Below are positions 36,430-46,201 of a stretch of DNA of 64,000 nucleotides, one piece after another. The DNA is taken from positions 166,914 through 230,913 of the forward strand of contig NZ_KB235944.1 of the NCBI RefSeq assembly GCF_000332315.1, given 5' to 3'. The notes under the pieces were generated by a model that saw only the letters and a program-made list of their open reading frames with translations, did no database searches and had not been told where the DNA came from. Position 1 is the first letter of the stretch. Every line of letters starts with the position of its first letter. Source of the DNA: Prochlorothrix hollandica PCC 9006 = CALU 1027 (GTDB taxonomy: Bacteria; Cyanobacteriota; Cyanobacteriia; Prochlorotrichales; Prochlorotrichaceae). The translations under genes and the position numbers were made by a program.

Positions 36430-37041
36430 CTAACAAATGGGCCGCTGCCCCGGGCGTACCCCATGGATATAGTCGCTGCCTGCTTCCGGTCGGTTGCGCC
36501 AGTGGGCCGCTGCTTCCGGGGCACCCCAGCCCAATTGCAACACCACTTCCAAAAATTCCGCCCGTTCCCAGGCTTGCAGTTGTGCCCACTGAGCTTTGTC
36601 GGCCATGGCTCCCACTGCCGCAGGCTCCAGGGGAAGGTAGTGGGTGCCGCGATCGCTGGCTAAATACAAATCCATGGGGGCGGTCACCCGCTGCCAATAG
36701 TCTAGAATGCGGGGCTTATGTAGTTGCAAAATCAACACATCCGCCGGGAGGGTCACTAACCGAGGATCTACCTCTGGATAATGCAGGCTTTGCCCCCGCA
36801 CTACCAATTCTCGCCAGACTAGGCCCGATACCTGATGTTGTCGCTGGTACGCATGGATTGTGGCTTTGAAGTCTTGGTAGGCTGTATATTTTTGAATGCC
36901 ATCGCTTTTGAGAAAATAGTCCACCACGGCATGACCGGTTGGGGCGGTGGACAGCAGGCTGAGGCGTTCTCCCCGCAGGTAGGTTTCGCCTTCAGTATCC
37001 AAAATACGAATTAACTCGATCGTGGTATAAATCGGGTTCAT
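36430..37041 (-). CDS. Conserved-looking protein of unknown function upstream of hypF
   Basis: 203 aa, soluble, not recognised. It starts MNPIYTTIELIRILDTEGE and has a mixed alpha/beta composition. Residues GMHLKP-type motifs are absent, but LPADVLILQLHKPRILDYW and APEAAAHWRNRPEAG stand out. It is 25 bp upstream of the chosen hypF start on the same strand, so it is probably co-transcribed with hypF. AAGG lies just before ATG 37041. Whether it has a part in hydrogenase maturation is unknown. Confidence 0.6.
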   Translation of the reverse strand: MNPIYTTIELIRILDTEGETYLRGERLSLLSTAPTGHAVVDYFLKSDGIQKYTAYQDFKATIHAYQRQHQVSGLVWRELVVRGQSLHYPEVDPRLVTLPADVLILQLHKPRILDYWQRVTAPMDLYLASDRGTHYLPLEPAAVGAMADKAQWAQLQAWERAEFLEVVLQLGWGAPEAAAHWRNRPEAGSDYIHGVRPGQRPIC

Positions 37042-37334
37042 GACCTTAGACCTCTGGCAATACTGGCAAACGAATGGGACTCAGCAACGGGTTAGGCGGG
37101 TATCTCCCTCAGGGTTTGGGGCAGCAGCAACGTTTCCCTGGGTTTCTGGCGGCTTTCCCCGGTGCTAGGAACCGGACCCGTTAATTGGAAAGTAGTTAAG
37201 CATATATACTTGGCAGAAATTGTCATACCCATCACCAAACCCTTGTGATCCTCAAGGAGGGCAAATTTCAGTCGATCGTTGCCCCAAAAACCATGGTGAC
37301 AAAACCATGACAATGAAACCATAGCCCTAAAACT

Positions 37335-37541
37335 ATGGCGACCGCCAGTCCAGATCCTGATTATGATGCCCTGGTCTTCAGCCATCAGGGGTTTGTGGAG
37401 ACGGCGATCGTGGGCCTGGAGCAGGACAGCCCCGCTGCCAATGATGCCCTAATCTTTGAGATGACCACTGGTACAGTCCAGCGTTGCGTAAAGCTCATGA
37501 ATCTGCTGGGATCGATCCGGGTTGATGGGGACTGCGATTAA
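37335..37541 (+). CDS. Possible small protein, doubtful
   Basis: 68-codon frame starting MATASPDPDYDALVFSHQGF. No family is recognised. It follows a stretch with several CCATGGTGACAAAACCATG-like direct repeats. It has a reasonable codon pattern but no clear ribosome binding site. Could be a spurious frame. Confidence 0.25.
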   Translation: MATASPDPDYDALVFSHQGFVETAIVGLEQDSPAANDALIFEMTTGTVQRCVKLMNLLGSIRVDGDCD

Positions 37542-37667
37542 GTCCCGCACTGTGAGACCAGCGGCGATCGTTGGTCAGATTTAATACATAGGTACTATCC
37601 CAGGGCCAAAAAAATAGCCCCAAGCTGACCTGGGACTGGGGGGGACAGGGGCGATCGCGGGCTTCAT

Positions 37668-39905
<2,238 letters not shown>

Positions 39906-40060
39906 ACCTGCCATCTTAAACCCAGACAGGGCGCGGTGTCTAGGGGCCGTTTGCGAACCCTCCGGTAAAGTGGGACAATACACAACATTTCCGAGACTCC
40001 AAAAACGCTGAAACCCTTACCCAGTAAGGCTGCGAACCCTCCGACGCAATTACGTTGTTT
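39906..40060 (-). promoter_or_regulatory. Probable CRISPR leader
   Basis: On the minus strand this region runs into the first-acquired end of the array as inferred from repeat polarity. It holds two direct copies of CGGAGGGTTCGCA (plus-strand 39952-39964 and 40031-40043), 79 bp apart, and TTGTGTATTGTCCCACTTTA. Such duplicated motifs are typical of leaders. A frame through it continues into the array and is not considered coding. Confidence 0.5.
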
Positions 40061-40132
40061 GAGGCCGATCGCCCGACCCCTCGCAACTGTCACAAGGGCC
40101 GGGGTCTGGGGATGGCAATATTCCCAGTAGGG

Positions 40133-40303
40133 TGACCTTTTCATCTGGGGCATTGGGCCGCGATCGGGTGCGGGGGAGTGAGTCATGGGGGAATGTTCTA
40201 GGGGAAGGGTGGGGGGCGATCGCTGCAAGACTGCTGTGGCTCACGGTAGGGAAAAACATTATGCCCCGGATCTGGTCTTAAGAGCTAGGGAACAGGCTCA
40301 CTC
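40133..40303 (-). repeat. Cassette 5' module, truncated copy 1
   Basis: About 170 bp from CATTGGGCCGCGATCGGGTG to the attC at 40303. It matches the attC-proximal part of the 500-bp modules at 41597-42096 and 43968-44557 (GCTGTGGCTCACGGTAGGGA, CATTATGCCCCGGATCTGGT, TCTTAAGAGCTAGGGAACAG). The remaining part has diverged or been replaced by the sequence leading into the CRISPR leader. Confidence 0.85.
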
Positions 40304-40389
40304 TCTAACGGTTTAGTTGAGCGGTAACAGATAAACTAGAGATCAACGCAAAATATCTATCGACTATCCGCTCCAACGCAGTGTTAGAT
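40303..40389 (-). other. attC-like integron recombination site A
   Basis: 87 bp. Minus strand: R'' ATCTAAC, L'' GTTG-G-AGCGG-A-TA, long loop, L' TTACCGCTCAAC, R' GTTAGAG. L' is the complement of L'' apart from extra bases G and A in L'', as in the extrahelical bases of attC sites. The TAA stop codon of the upstream gene (40384-40386) lies inside R''. Confidence 0.85.
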
Positions 40390-41535
40390 AGATTGTCCTG
40401 AGCGATCAATTTTCACATTAAGCCCATTTTCGTCTCTCCAGAAGCAATAACTTGGAATAGCGTTCAATGAGCTTTGAGATGATGCAAATGGATCTCTTAT
40501 GGTTTCAGTTTGACCTACCATACTCACTGTAGAGCGGTTAAAGATATTTTTCTGAAACCAATTCATTTCATCAACGCATTGTCTCGCATGATTTTGTAGT
40601 TCAGTAATTGAGGGAAATCCAGAAATAATTGCCTTATGCTCCTCAACACGACCTTGCATTTTCTCAAGATGTCGATCAACATAATTTGGATTTTCCATAA
40701 GAGAATAAAACAGATGAGCCTCTTGGATTCTAGATTGTGCTGATATTAAACCGCTCAGAAGTTGCATATCATGAATTGTCGTAGATCCCTCTTCTTGCAA
40801 CAATGTAGCCGACTGCTCCGCGCCCTGCGTTCCCCGTGTGTGTTGGATCACTCTGGCTCGCTCTGAAAAGTACTCAACAATAAGCTTATTTCTTTCAAGG
40901 ACTGAACCAATTTCTTGTTCCACGATCGCTAATCGTGTCATTGCTGGTTGAGTAAAAACCCCCGTATGGAAGTACTCATCAAGTAAATCATCTAGAGTTT
41001 TAATAGCCTGAAATACCCTACCCAAAGTCTCAGCTTCTTGACGGAAAGCAAGGTTTTCAATCTTTCGTGTCATTACATCTAATCTTCGATTTATACGATG
41101 CAGTTGTAATGTTCCAGCAATTCCGTTTAATACTGACCACACAGCTAATGGAGCAATCACTGGAGCCATTGAAGAAGGTGCAAACCTCAGTTGACCTGCA
41201 ATTTGCCCACTTGAAGTACTAACAACGGTTCCAAGAGACGCACCCCCTGTCTGCATTAATGCGTGTGTACCAACTTTTATGCCTTCAACTAATGCTGGAG
41301 TACCTACTACTTGAAATACACTGCCACTAGTTAAGCCTGCCGAGAGTGCTGTTGGCAAAGCTCTACTAATTTGATCCACAACAGAAGCGTTAATATTACC
41401 GCGTGGAGACTCTTGGGGACGTTGCCTCCAACGCTCAATAATGTGTTTACTGCAATTACTCCCATAGCCAACCAGAAGAGCTTTTGGCTTGCCATCTCGT
41501 CCAACAAGTTCTATGTACCTTGCATCTTCAGCCAT
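40384..41535 (-). CDS. Cassette gene: unknown protein with hydrophobic core and coiled coil
   Basis: 383 aa, not recognised. After a polar N-terminus, residues about 50-140 form a Gly/Ala/Ser/Val-rich, mildly hydrophobic stretch (SAGLTSGSVFQVVGTPALVE, APSSMAPVIAPLAVWSVLNG). Long charged helices follow (LHRINRRLDVMTRKIENLAF, HLEKMQGRVEEHKAIISGF). This hydrophobic-hairpin-plus-helices layout resembles helical pore-forming toxins and membrane-acting effectors, by architecture only. ATG 41535 has AAGGA upstream. The gene is more AT-rich than the core genes, ends inside an attC, and is preceded by the shared module. A defence or toxin role is inferred from the neighbours. Confidence 0.7.
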   Translation of the reverse strand: MAEDARYIELVGRDGKPKALLVGYGSNCSKHIIERWRQRPQESPRGNINASVVDQISRALPTALSAGLTSGSVFQVVGTPALVEGIKVGTHALMQTGGASLGTVVSTSSGQIAGQLRFAPSSMAPVIAPLAVWSVLNGIAGTLQLHRINRRLDVMTRKIENLAFRQEAETLGRVFQAIKTLDDLLDEYFHTGVFTQPAMTRLAIVEQEIGSVLERNKLIVEYFSERARVIQHTRGTQGAEQSATLLQEEGSTTIHDMQLLSGLISAQSRIQEAHLFYSLMENPNYVDRHLEKMQGRVEEHKAIISGFPSITELQNHARQCVDEMNWFQKNIFNRSTVSMVGQTETIRDPFASSQSSLNAIPSYCFWRDENGLNVKIDRSGQSI

Positions 41536-41596
41536 GTTGATATCCTTCAGACTAGTTACTTGTCTAAATGATTCCCCCTAAAGAGGTTTAATCTAT

Positions 41597-42096
41597 CTAA
41601 CTATTAATTAGACCGCAATCAGCAGCCTAACTCCCTATTCTGAAACAGGCTCAAACCCTTGATTCAGGGAGAACACAGTGCAATATAGCTAGGGGGGGCT
41701 AGGGGGGACTGTCGGGGCGGTGGAGATCGGGGTAGCTCCGAGTTAGTCATGGTGATTCAATTAGATTTTTCTATGTTAACCTTACTTACGCAATTATGCA
41801 ATTAATGATTTGTGCTATCTGCTTTTATAGAGACTTCTGAAGTAACTGGTGGATAACCGCTGCTTACCCGATCGCAGCCCCCATAGTCAAAGCCTGACGC
41901 GGGGAGACAGGCACAGCCGAGAAAACCATTGCCTCCGATTCGGACATCGGGCCGCGATCGGGAGCGGGTCAGTGGGTCATGGGGGAATGTTCTACGGGAC
42001 AGGTGGGGGGCGATCGCTGCAAGACTGCTGTGGCTCACGGTAGGGAAAAACATTATGCCCCGGATCTAGTCTTAAGAGCTAGGGGACAGGCTCACT
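41597..42096 (-). repeat. Cassette 5' module, copy 2
   Basis: About 500 bp between attC site B and the start region of the 383-aa gene. It is nearly identical to 43968-44557 except for an 80-bp insertion there. It begins on the minus strand GTTAGGGAGTGAGCCTGT and ends near ATTGCGGTCTAATTAATAG, 62 bp before the gene. It probably carries the promoter. Confidence 0.88.
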
Positions 42097-42183
42097 CCCT
42101 AACGGCTCGCTTGAGCGGCTGTAAACAAACTTTGCAATACCACCAGGATCTGTCGTCAGTCCGCTCCAACCGGATTGTTAGAC
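42097..42183 (-). other. attC-like integron recombination site B
   Basis: 87 bp. Minus strand: R'' GTCTAAC (matches RYYYAAC), L'' TTG-G-AGCGG-A-CTG, L' CAGCCGCTCAA, R' GTTAGGG. The two arms pair perfectly except for the extra G and A. It starts 23 bp after the stop of the macro-domain gene. Confidence 0.9.
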
Positions 42184-42205
42184 TATGCGGCGACTGCTTC
42201 AAATA

Positions 42206-43309
42206 TCACACAATAAAACTACACTCTAGCTGCTTAGCTTGTGCAGAAGCAGTAGCAATATACCTAACCGGGCGACCTGGAAGTTTCTTGACTTTGCCAA
42301 GTTTTTCTGCCTTTTTCAACCAATTATCAATTGTTTTTTTAGATTGGTCGAACCCTTTGACAATTTCATCTTTTGTTTGGGCGATACTGAGGGCTTTTTC
42401 AATAGATGGCAACACCACATAGAAGAGATCATCGTATTCTGGAAGACCATCAGTTTGACTTTCAGATACTTTAACTTCGAGAATCTCCTCTAATTGCATA
42501 CTTACGGAATTTGAGGAGTCTTTTACCTCTTCTGATACAACTGCATAAGATTGAATGGCTGGTTCTGTGGAGTGATCGCAGGAATCTCCAGTTTGTCCAA
42601 ACAAATTAAGATTTTCTACCTCAATTTGGGGGCTAGAGGTTTTATCGTTAGAAGGGTCAGCCGAAGAGTACAAAAAGCTAAACACATCTTTATATGTTTG
42701 CTTACCAATTCCCTCAGCCCTTCTTAGATCTCTAAATTTATGAACAGGGAGAGCAGAAATTATTTTTCTTTTAATGTCTGAGCGAAGACCAAGTTCTGCC
42801 GACCAAGAAAGATTTTCAATATTATTGAGCATATGAACCATCATTCCCTCTATACCCGATGCATCTTTCTCTGTATCTTCACAAATGAATACATCAATGC
42901 TGAGGTCTTTTAAGTACTTTTCCATGAGTGGAGAAACGAGGCTCCACTCAAGTCCACCATTACTGCATCCCAGCTTTGGAAATGCGACAGAAGTAATTCC
43001 TCCTCTTTGATAATGATCAGCAAAGTATTTTAAGCCTTGCTCTACCCATTCAATTTTAGAGGGGTGCTTCCAATGATATTTAGTTGGAAAGTTTAAAATC
43101 CAAGGGGTTTCGTAGTCTTTGTAGAGATACGGTCTACCGACTTCCACTTTTTTCTGGTTGCACCGCTCCACGTAATCCCTTTCCATTTGGGGAAATCTCA
43201 ACTGGAACTCCAAGGCAAGCCCAGCACCCATAACGCCTACGCAGTTAACCGTGTTGACGATCGTTTGAGCGCCGACATTAAAAACCGTAGTGTCAGTGTA
43301 TCGAAGCAT
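42206..43309 (-). CDS. darG: DarG-like macro-domain antitoxin
   Basis: 367 aa. The N-terminal macro domain (about residues 1-155) has NTVNCVGVMGAGLALEFQLR, the ADP-ribose-binding and hydrolase loop, and AFPKLGCSNGGLEW. In DarTG, DarG removes the ADP-ribose that DarT puts on thymine in single-stranded DNA and also binds DarT. The C-terminal 200 residues contain a stretch that looks helix-turn-helix-like (DEIVKGFDQSKKTIDNWLKK). The stop of darT and a GTG (43315) overlap; I chose ATG 43309 two codons in. Coupled translation is likely. It is followed by attC site B. Confidence 0.9.
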   Translation of the reverse strand: MLRYTDTTVFNVGAQTIVNTVNCVGVMGAGLALEFQLRFPQMERDYVERCNQKKVEVGRPYLYKDYETPWILNFPTKYHWKHPSKIEWVEQGLKYFADHYQRGGITSVAFPKLGCSNGGLEWSLVSPLMEKYLKDLSIDVFICEDTEKDASGIEGMMVHMLNNIENLSWSAELGLRSDIKRKIISALPVHKFRDLRRAEGIGKQTYKDVFSFLYSSADPSNDKTSSPQIEVENLNLFGQTGDSCDHSTEPAIQSYAVVSEEVKDSSNSVSMQLEEILEVKVSESQTDGLPEYDDLFYVVLPSIEKALSIAQTKDEIVKGFDQSKKTIDNWLKKAEKLGKVKKLPGRPVRYIATASAQAKQLECSFIV

Positions 43310-43314
43310 GGGCA

Positions 43315-43911
43315 CTAGAAATATACATCTCGATTTACTCTCCCTATGATAAGAGTTCCCTGCTTGGCTGTGATAATCGTTTCGCGATGTTTGTCAGAAT
43401 AGCAGAATACCACTTGGATGCGGCTAGGCTCGATTCTTGGGTGGACAAGCACCTCAGCACACTTTATCCGCCTACCGTCCTCAATATCAGTCCAACGTCT
43501 TGCCCTAATTGAATTCCACGGCAAACGTTCAAGCATTGAGATGTCTGTGTAAAAAATTGTCTCACTTGCAGCAGCATTTCCATCTGTAAAAATAATATTA
43601 GGCTCTGAAAGCAGTCGAGGGTCGAGTCCTAGAATAACGATGTCTTCTTGTATTTCTCGCCGTCTGTAAAGCATCGGGTTTCTCGGTGAGAAATATAGAG
43701 GTACGTAGTCGTGCAATGGTCTGTCGTAACAAGGATCTACCGTATTCGCTCGAATATCTTGAACATTAGGATCTGAAATGTCTGCTTCTATTAATCCCTG
43801 CCTATACGCTTCGTTATGAGACAGCAACCCATTATGGATAATAGAAGCAAGATTGTCTATGTAGGTCATGTGGTACAGGTAATCTATACCGTGCCTTTCA
43901 AGATAGTCCAT
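43315..43911 (-). CDS. darT: DarT-like DNA ADP-ribosyltransferase toxin (DUF4433)
   Basis: 198 aa. Family motifs: YLYHMTYIDNLASIIHNGLL with the NAD-binding His near residue 14; YVPLYFSPRNPMLYRRR; and CAEVLVHPRIEPS, with the catalytic Glu. DarT uses NAD+ to ADP-ribosylate thymidine in DNA and blocks replication; it is neutralised by the downstream macro-domain protein. All key residues look intact. Toxin first, antitoxin second, with overlapping ends. It belongs to one integron-type cassette, where such modules are thought to stabilise the array. Confidence 0.92.
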   Translation of the reverse strand: MDYLERHGIDYLYHMTYIDNLASIIHNGLLSHNEAYRQGLIEADISDPNVQDIRANTVDPCYDRPLHDYVPLYFSPRNPMLYRRREIQEDIVILGLDPRLLSEPNIIFTDGNAAASETIFYTDISMLERLPWNSIRARRWTDIEDGRRIKCAEVLVHPRIEPSRIQVVFCYSDKHRETIITAKQGTLIIGRVNRDVYF

Positions 43912-43967
43912 TGAGAATTTTACACGAGTTTAGACTTGTCCCATTGTGCCCGTGGCTTCAGCACAGT

Positions 43968-44557
43968 CTAATTATTAATTAGACCGCAATTAGCAGCCTA
44001 ACCCCCTATACTGAAACAGGCTCAGACCCTTGATGCAGGGAGAACACAGTGCAATATGGCGTTGGTAAATCAAAAGCTGAAACCGAACGAGGTTATAGGG
44101 GTTTCAGCCCGAATTCAACCCGTTGTTTACCAACGCCGTGCAATATAGCTAGGGGGGGCTAGGGGGGTGTTGCCGGGGCAGTGGAGATCGGGGTAGGTCT
44201 GAGTTAGCCATGGTGATTCAATTAGATTTTTCTATGTTAACCTTACTTACGCAATTATGCAATTAATGATTTGTGCTATCTGCTTTTATAGAGACTTCTG
44301 AAGTAACTGGTGGATAACCGCTGCTTACCCGATCGCAGCCCCCATAGTCAAAGCCTGATGCGGGGAGACAGGCACAGCCGAGAAAACCGTTGCCTCCGAT
44401 TCGGGCATCGGGCCGCGATCGGGTGGGGGGCAGTGGGTCATGGGGGAATATTCTACGGGACAGGTGGGGGGCGATCGCTGCAAGACTGCTGTGGCTCACG
44501 GTAGGGAAAAACATTATGCCCCGGATCTGGTCTTAAGAGCTAGGGAACAGGCTCACT
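43968..44557 (-). repeat. Cassette 5' module, copy 3, with an insertion
   Basis: Copy of the module at 41597-42096, lying between attC site C and darT (57 bp from its start). It differs by scattered substitutions and an 80-bp insertion at 44058-44137. Presence of the same 5' sequence before two unrelated genes is unusual for integron cassettes. Confidence 0.88.
44058..44137. mobile_element. 80-bp miniature element with 9-bp target duplication
   Basis: Ends GGCGTTGGTAAA and TTTACCAACGCC form an 12-bp inverted repeat, with an internal GCTGAAACC/GGTTTCAGC pair. It is flanked by GTGCAATAT at 44049-44057 and 44138-44146. The other module copy has the empty site with a single GTGCAATAT, which proves an insertion. 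Confidence 0.9.
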
Positions 44558-44643
44558 CCCTAACGGTTGAACTCACCCGCCGTCATTGATTTTGGATGAT
44601 ACATACAGATTAACATACGGTCGGGTGCAGTGATTTGTTAGCC
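44558..44643 (-). other. attC-like integron recombination site C
   Basis: 86 bp. Minus strand: R'' GGCTAAC, L'' ACT-G-CACCCG-A-CCGT, L' ACGGCGGGTGAGT, R' GTTAGGG. Arms pair perfectly except for the extra G and A, although the arm sequence differs from sites A and B. This covariation supports a structured site. Confidence 0.9.
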
Positions 44644-44713
44644 TATTCCACAAGGTTTATGGAGATTAGTTGAGCAATTCTAATGAAGACTTAAACCATT
44701 TGTTTTAAGCACA

Positions 44714-45094
44714 CTACTCTATTATATTCATAATTACACTCCTAAGCTCTTTATCAGGAGGACGCTTTTTAAACTGCTCATGACTATAAAGCCATAATGG
44801 TCTAATAATACGTTTACTTTCATTGACCAGATAAATAAGTCGAACTTGCCCAGAAGCACCTTGCCCTATTTTTATTTCAAGTTTGTGAAGCGTCCACTCC
44901 TTTGGAATACTTATTCCTCCAGGTAATGGTTCATCTCTAGAATTTATAGGATAAATTTCATACAACAAGTCTTTCAGGATTGCGACAATTGTGTTTGGAA
45001 AATTATTACCGTATGCTTTGCTTTTAGCCAACTTCTTAAACGTTCTTTCAAAGCTATCTGTCTTTTCAAGAGAGAAGGGAGGTAAGCCAGTCAT
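44714..45094 (-). CDS. Putative PanT toxin, RelE-fold-like, partner of a Panacea antitoxin
   Basis: 126 aa, basic. SFERTFKKLAKSKAYGNNF and IKIGQGASGQVRLIYLVNES recall RelE/ParE-fold proteins (an N-terminal helix pair then a beta-sheet). It overlaps the end of the Panacea-domain gene by 29 bp, the usual layout in PanAT modules, where the PanA antitoxin precedes variable toxins. Target (mRNA, ribosome or DNA) unknown. It is followed by attC site C. Confidence 0.65.
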   Translation of the reverse strand: MTGLPPFSLEKTDSFERTFKKLAKSKAYGNNFPNTIVAILKDLLYEIYPINSRDEPLPGGISIPKEWTLHKLEIKIGQGASGQVRLIYLVNESKRIIRPLWLYSHEQFKKRPPDKELRSVIMNIIE

Positions 45095-45659
45095 TTATCT
45101 CATCCTCTTGGACATATTCGGGATCTTTAGCAGGCTGTTTAAAGGATTGCTCTAGTAGATATGAAATTGAAGCCTTGTAAGCAGGATTACCTTGCTCAAT
45201 CTGTTCTAGCTTCTGATAGCCAAGTAATTTCATATCTTCTAAAAGGATAGGTTCTGTAGATGGGGCTTCGGATGGAAGTCCTTTCCGTGCTTTCTTCCAA
45301 GGAAACTCTACATGAGTCATCCCACTTAAGTAGTAAGCATGGTGTTGCCCAAAATAATCCCAAACCTCTTCAAGCAAATCCTTTCGATCATCGGTAATTT
45401 GTGAAAAAGAATATTTATCTGGCATTGGGAGTTGCTCAGCTTCAAATTTTGAATAAAAGCGGTAAGCTGGGGGGCAAACAGGTCCATATCGCCATGCTTG
45501 AATTTCATCCTCGAATAAAGGCTCATCAAAAAGTGCAAGATGCAAACTTTGTGCGTAGTAAAGAAGTTTTTGCACCTTCATATTAGTCATTTGCTCTTCT
45601 CGCCCATCCTCGTAGGCTCTGAGTATGAAGAACCTAGCAACCTGCTGGCAATCAAACAT
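45066..45659 (-). CDS. Panacea-domain (DUF4065) antitoxin
   Basis: 197 aa. The domain spans about residues 5-150: VARFFILRAYEDGREEQMTN, MKVQKLLYYAQSLHLALFD, EDEIQAWRYGPVCPPAYRFY. These are the hallmark Panacea (SocA/GepA-like) motifs. Panacea proteins are antitoxins to many unrelated toxins; here the adjacent downstream gene is the likely toxin. ATG 45659. A TATAAT at 45691-45696 (minus strand) precedes it, with a repeat element immediately upstream. Confidence 0.88.
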   Translation of the reverse strand: MFDCQQVARFFILRAYEDGREEQMTNMKVQKLLYYAQSLHLALFDEPLFEDEIQAWRYGPVCPPAYRFYSKFEAEQLPMPDKYSFSQITDDRKDLLEEVWDYFGQHHAYYLSGMTHVEFPWKKARKGLPSEAPSTEPILLEDMKLLGYQKLEQIEQGNPAYKASISYLLEQSFKQPAKDPEYVQEDEINDWLTSLLS

Positions 45660-45690
45660 TGCTTTGTCTCCTAAATATCCCAGGCTTCAC

Positions 45691-45719
45691 ATTATAACAC
45701 AATCTACAGCAACCCTAAA
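45691..45719 (-). promoter_or_regulatory. Possible promoter of the Panacea module, -35 inside a repeat element
   Basis: Minus strand: an extended -10 TGTTATAAT (45691-45699). Seventeen bases before the TATAAT is TTTAGG (45714-45719), which lies in the TACAGCA element that begins at 45705. The element therefore either supplies the -35 or displaced it. Confidence 0.4.
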
Positions 45720-45807
45720 TCAGTTGTAGGCATCTCGATGGCTGAAACCCTTGGTGTGGTGTGCCCCCGGAGGGGGCACACCACACGACCCATTTAGGAC
45801 TGCTGTA
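45705..45807 (-). repeat. TACAGCA element, copy 8, truncating an HNH nuclease gene
   Basis: From TACAGCAACCC to GGACTGCTGTA. The HNH endonuclease frame enters it from the right and stops after a few codons (PELQQS). The flanks do not match, so a deletion probably accompanied or followed insertion. Confidence 0.8.
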
Positions 45808-46201
45808 GTTCTGGCTCACCATCAACCGCAAAAGGAACACGATGATCAATTTGTAACTCGCGTTCCGCTATCTCTTCAAGATAAATAAAACACTTACATC
45901 CGTATCTGCTAATCAGTGCCTCTTTAATCTGCTTGGATAAACCGGTTCTTCCAGAAAGGCGAGTAAATCTTGCTTTACTAATATCTCCAAACCGATATGC
46001 AGCTATTTTTCTGCCATCACTTCCAGTAACACGAAAAGTTTCTAGCGGGATACCATTCTCTCTAACATCTCTAGCTGCTCTTGGCGGATGGTTATAACCG
46101 TAGGTTTCTTTCAAATCCTCAGTTGTAATAAATCCGTGTTGCAAGATGTGATCAATAACTGCCTTCGGTCTCTTTGCGGCTACAGAGCGACAAATAACCA
46201 A
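45794..46201 (-). pseudogene. Type II restriction endonuclease (HNH) remnant, 3' end lost
   Basis: 135 codons. HGFITTEDLKETYGYNHPPR, RDVRENGIPLETFRVTGSDG and ELQIDHRVPFAVDGE resemble an HNH-type type II restriction enzyme; the DH of the HNH motif is present at the very end. The remainder of the nuclease domain is missing because a repeat element interrupts the gene, so it should be inactive. The preceding fragment of an adenine methylase overlaps its start. Confidence 0.75.

Noticed and set aside
40384-41535. Cassette gene considered as a cas or CRISPR-associated gene because of the array nearby
   Set aside because: No RNase, RAMP, HD, helicase or Cas1/Cas2 motif is visible, and it ends in an attC that separates it from the array.
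41600-41640. ATTAATTAGACCGCAATCAG and CAGCCTAACTCCC at the end of the module considered as a second recombination box
   Set aside because: A CCTAAC box is present, but no matching inverted arm is seen; better taken as promoter-proximal sequence.
41802-42053. 83-codon frame in module copy 2, matched by one at 44263-44514
   Set aside because: The frames are kept because the whole module is duplicated. The differences between copies change several amino acids, there is no family resemblance, and the truncated third copy alters the frame.
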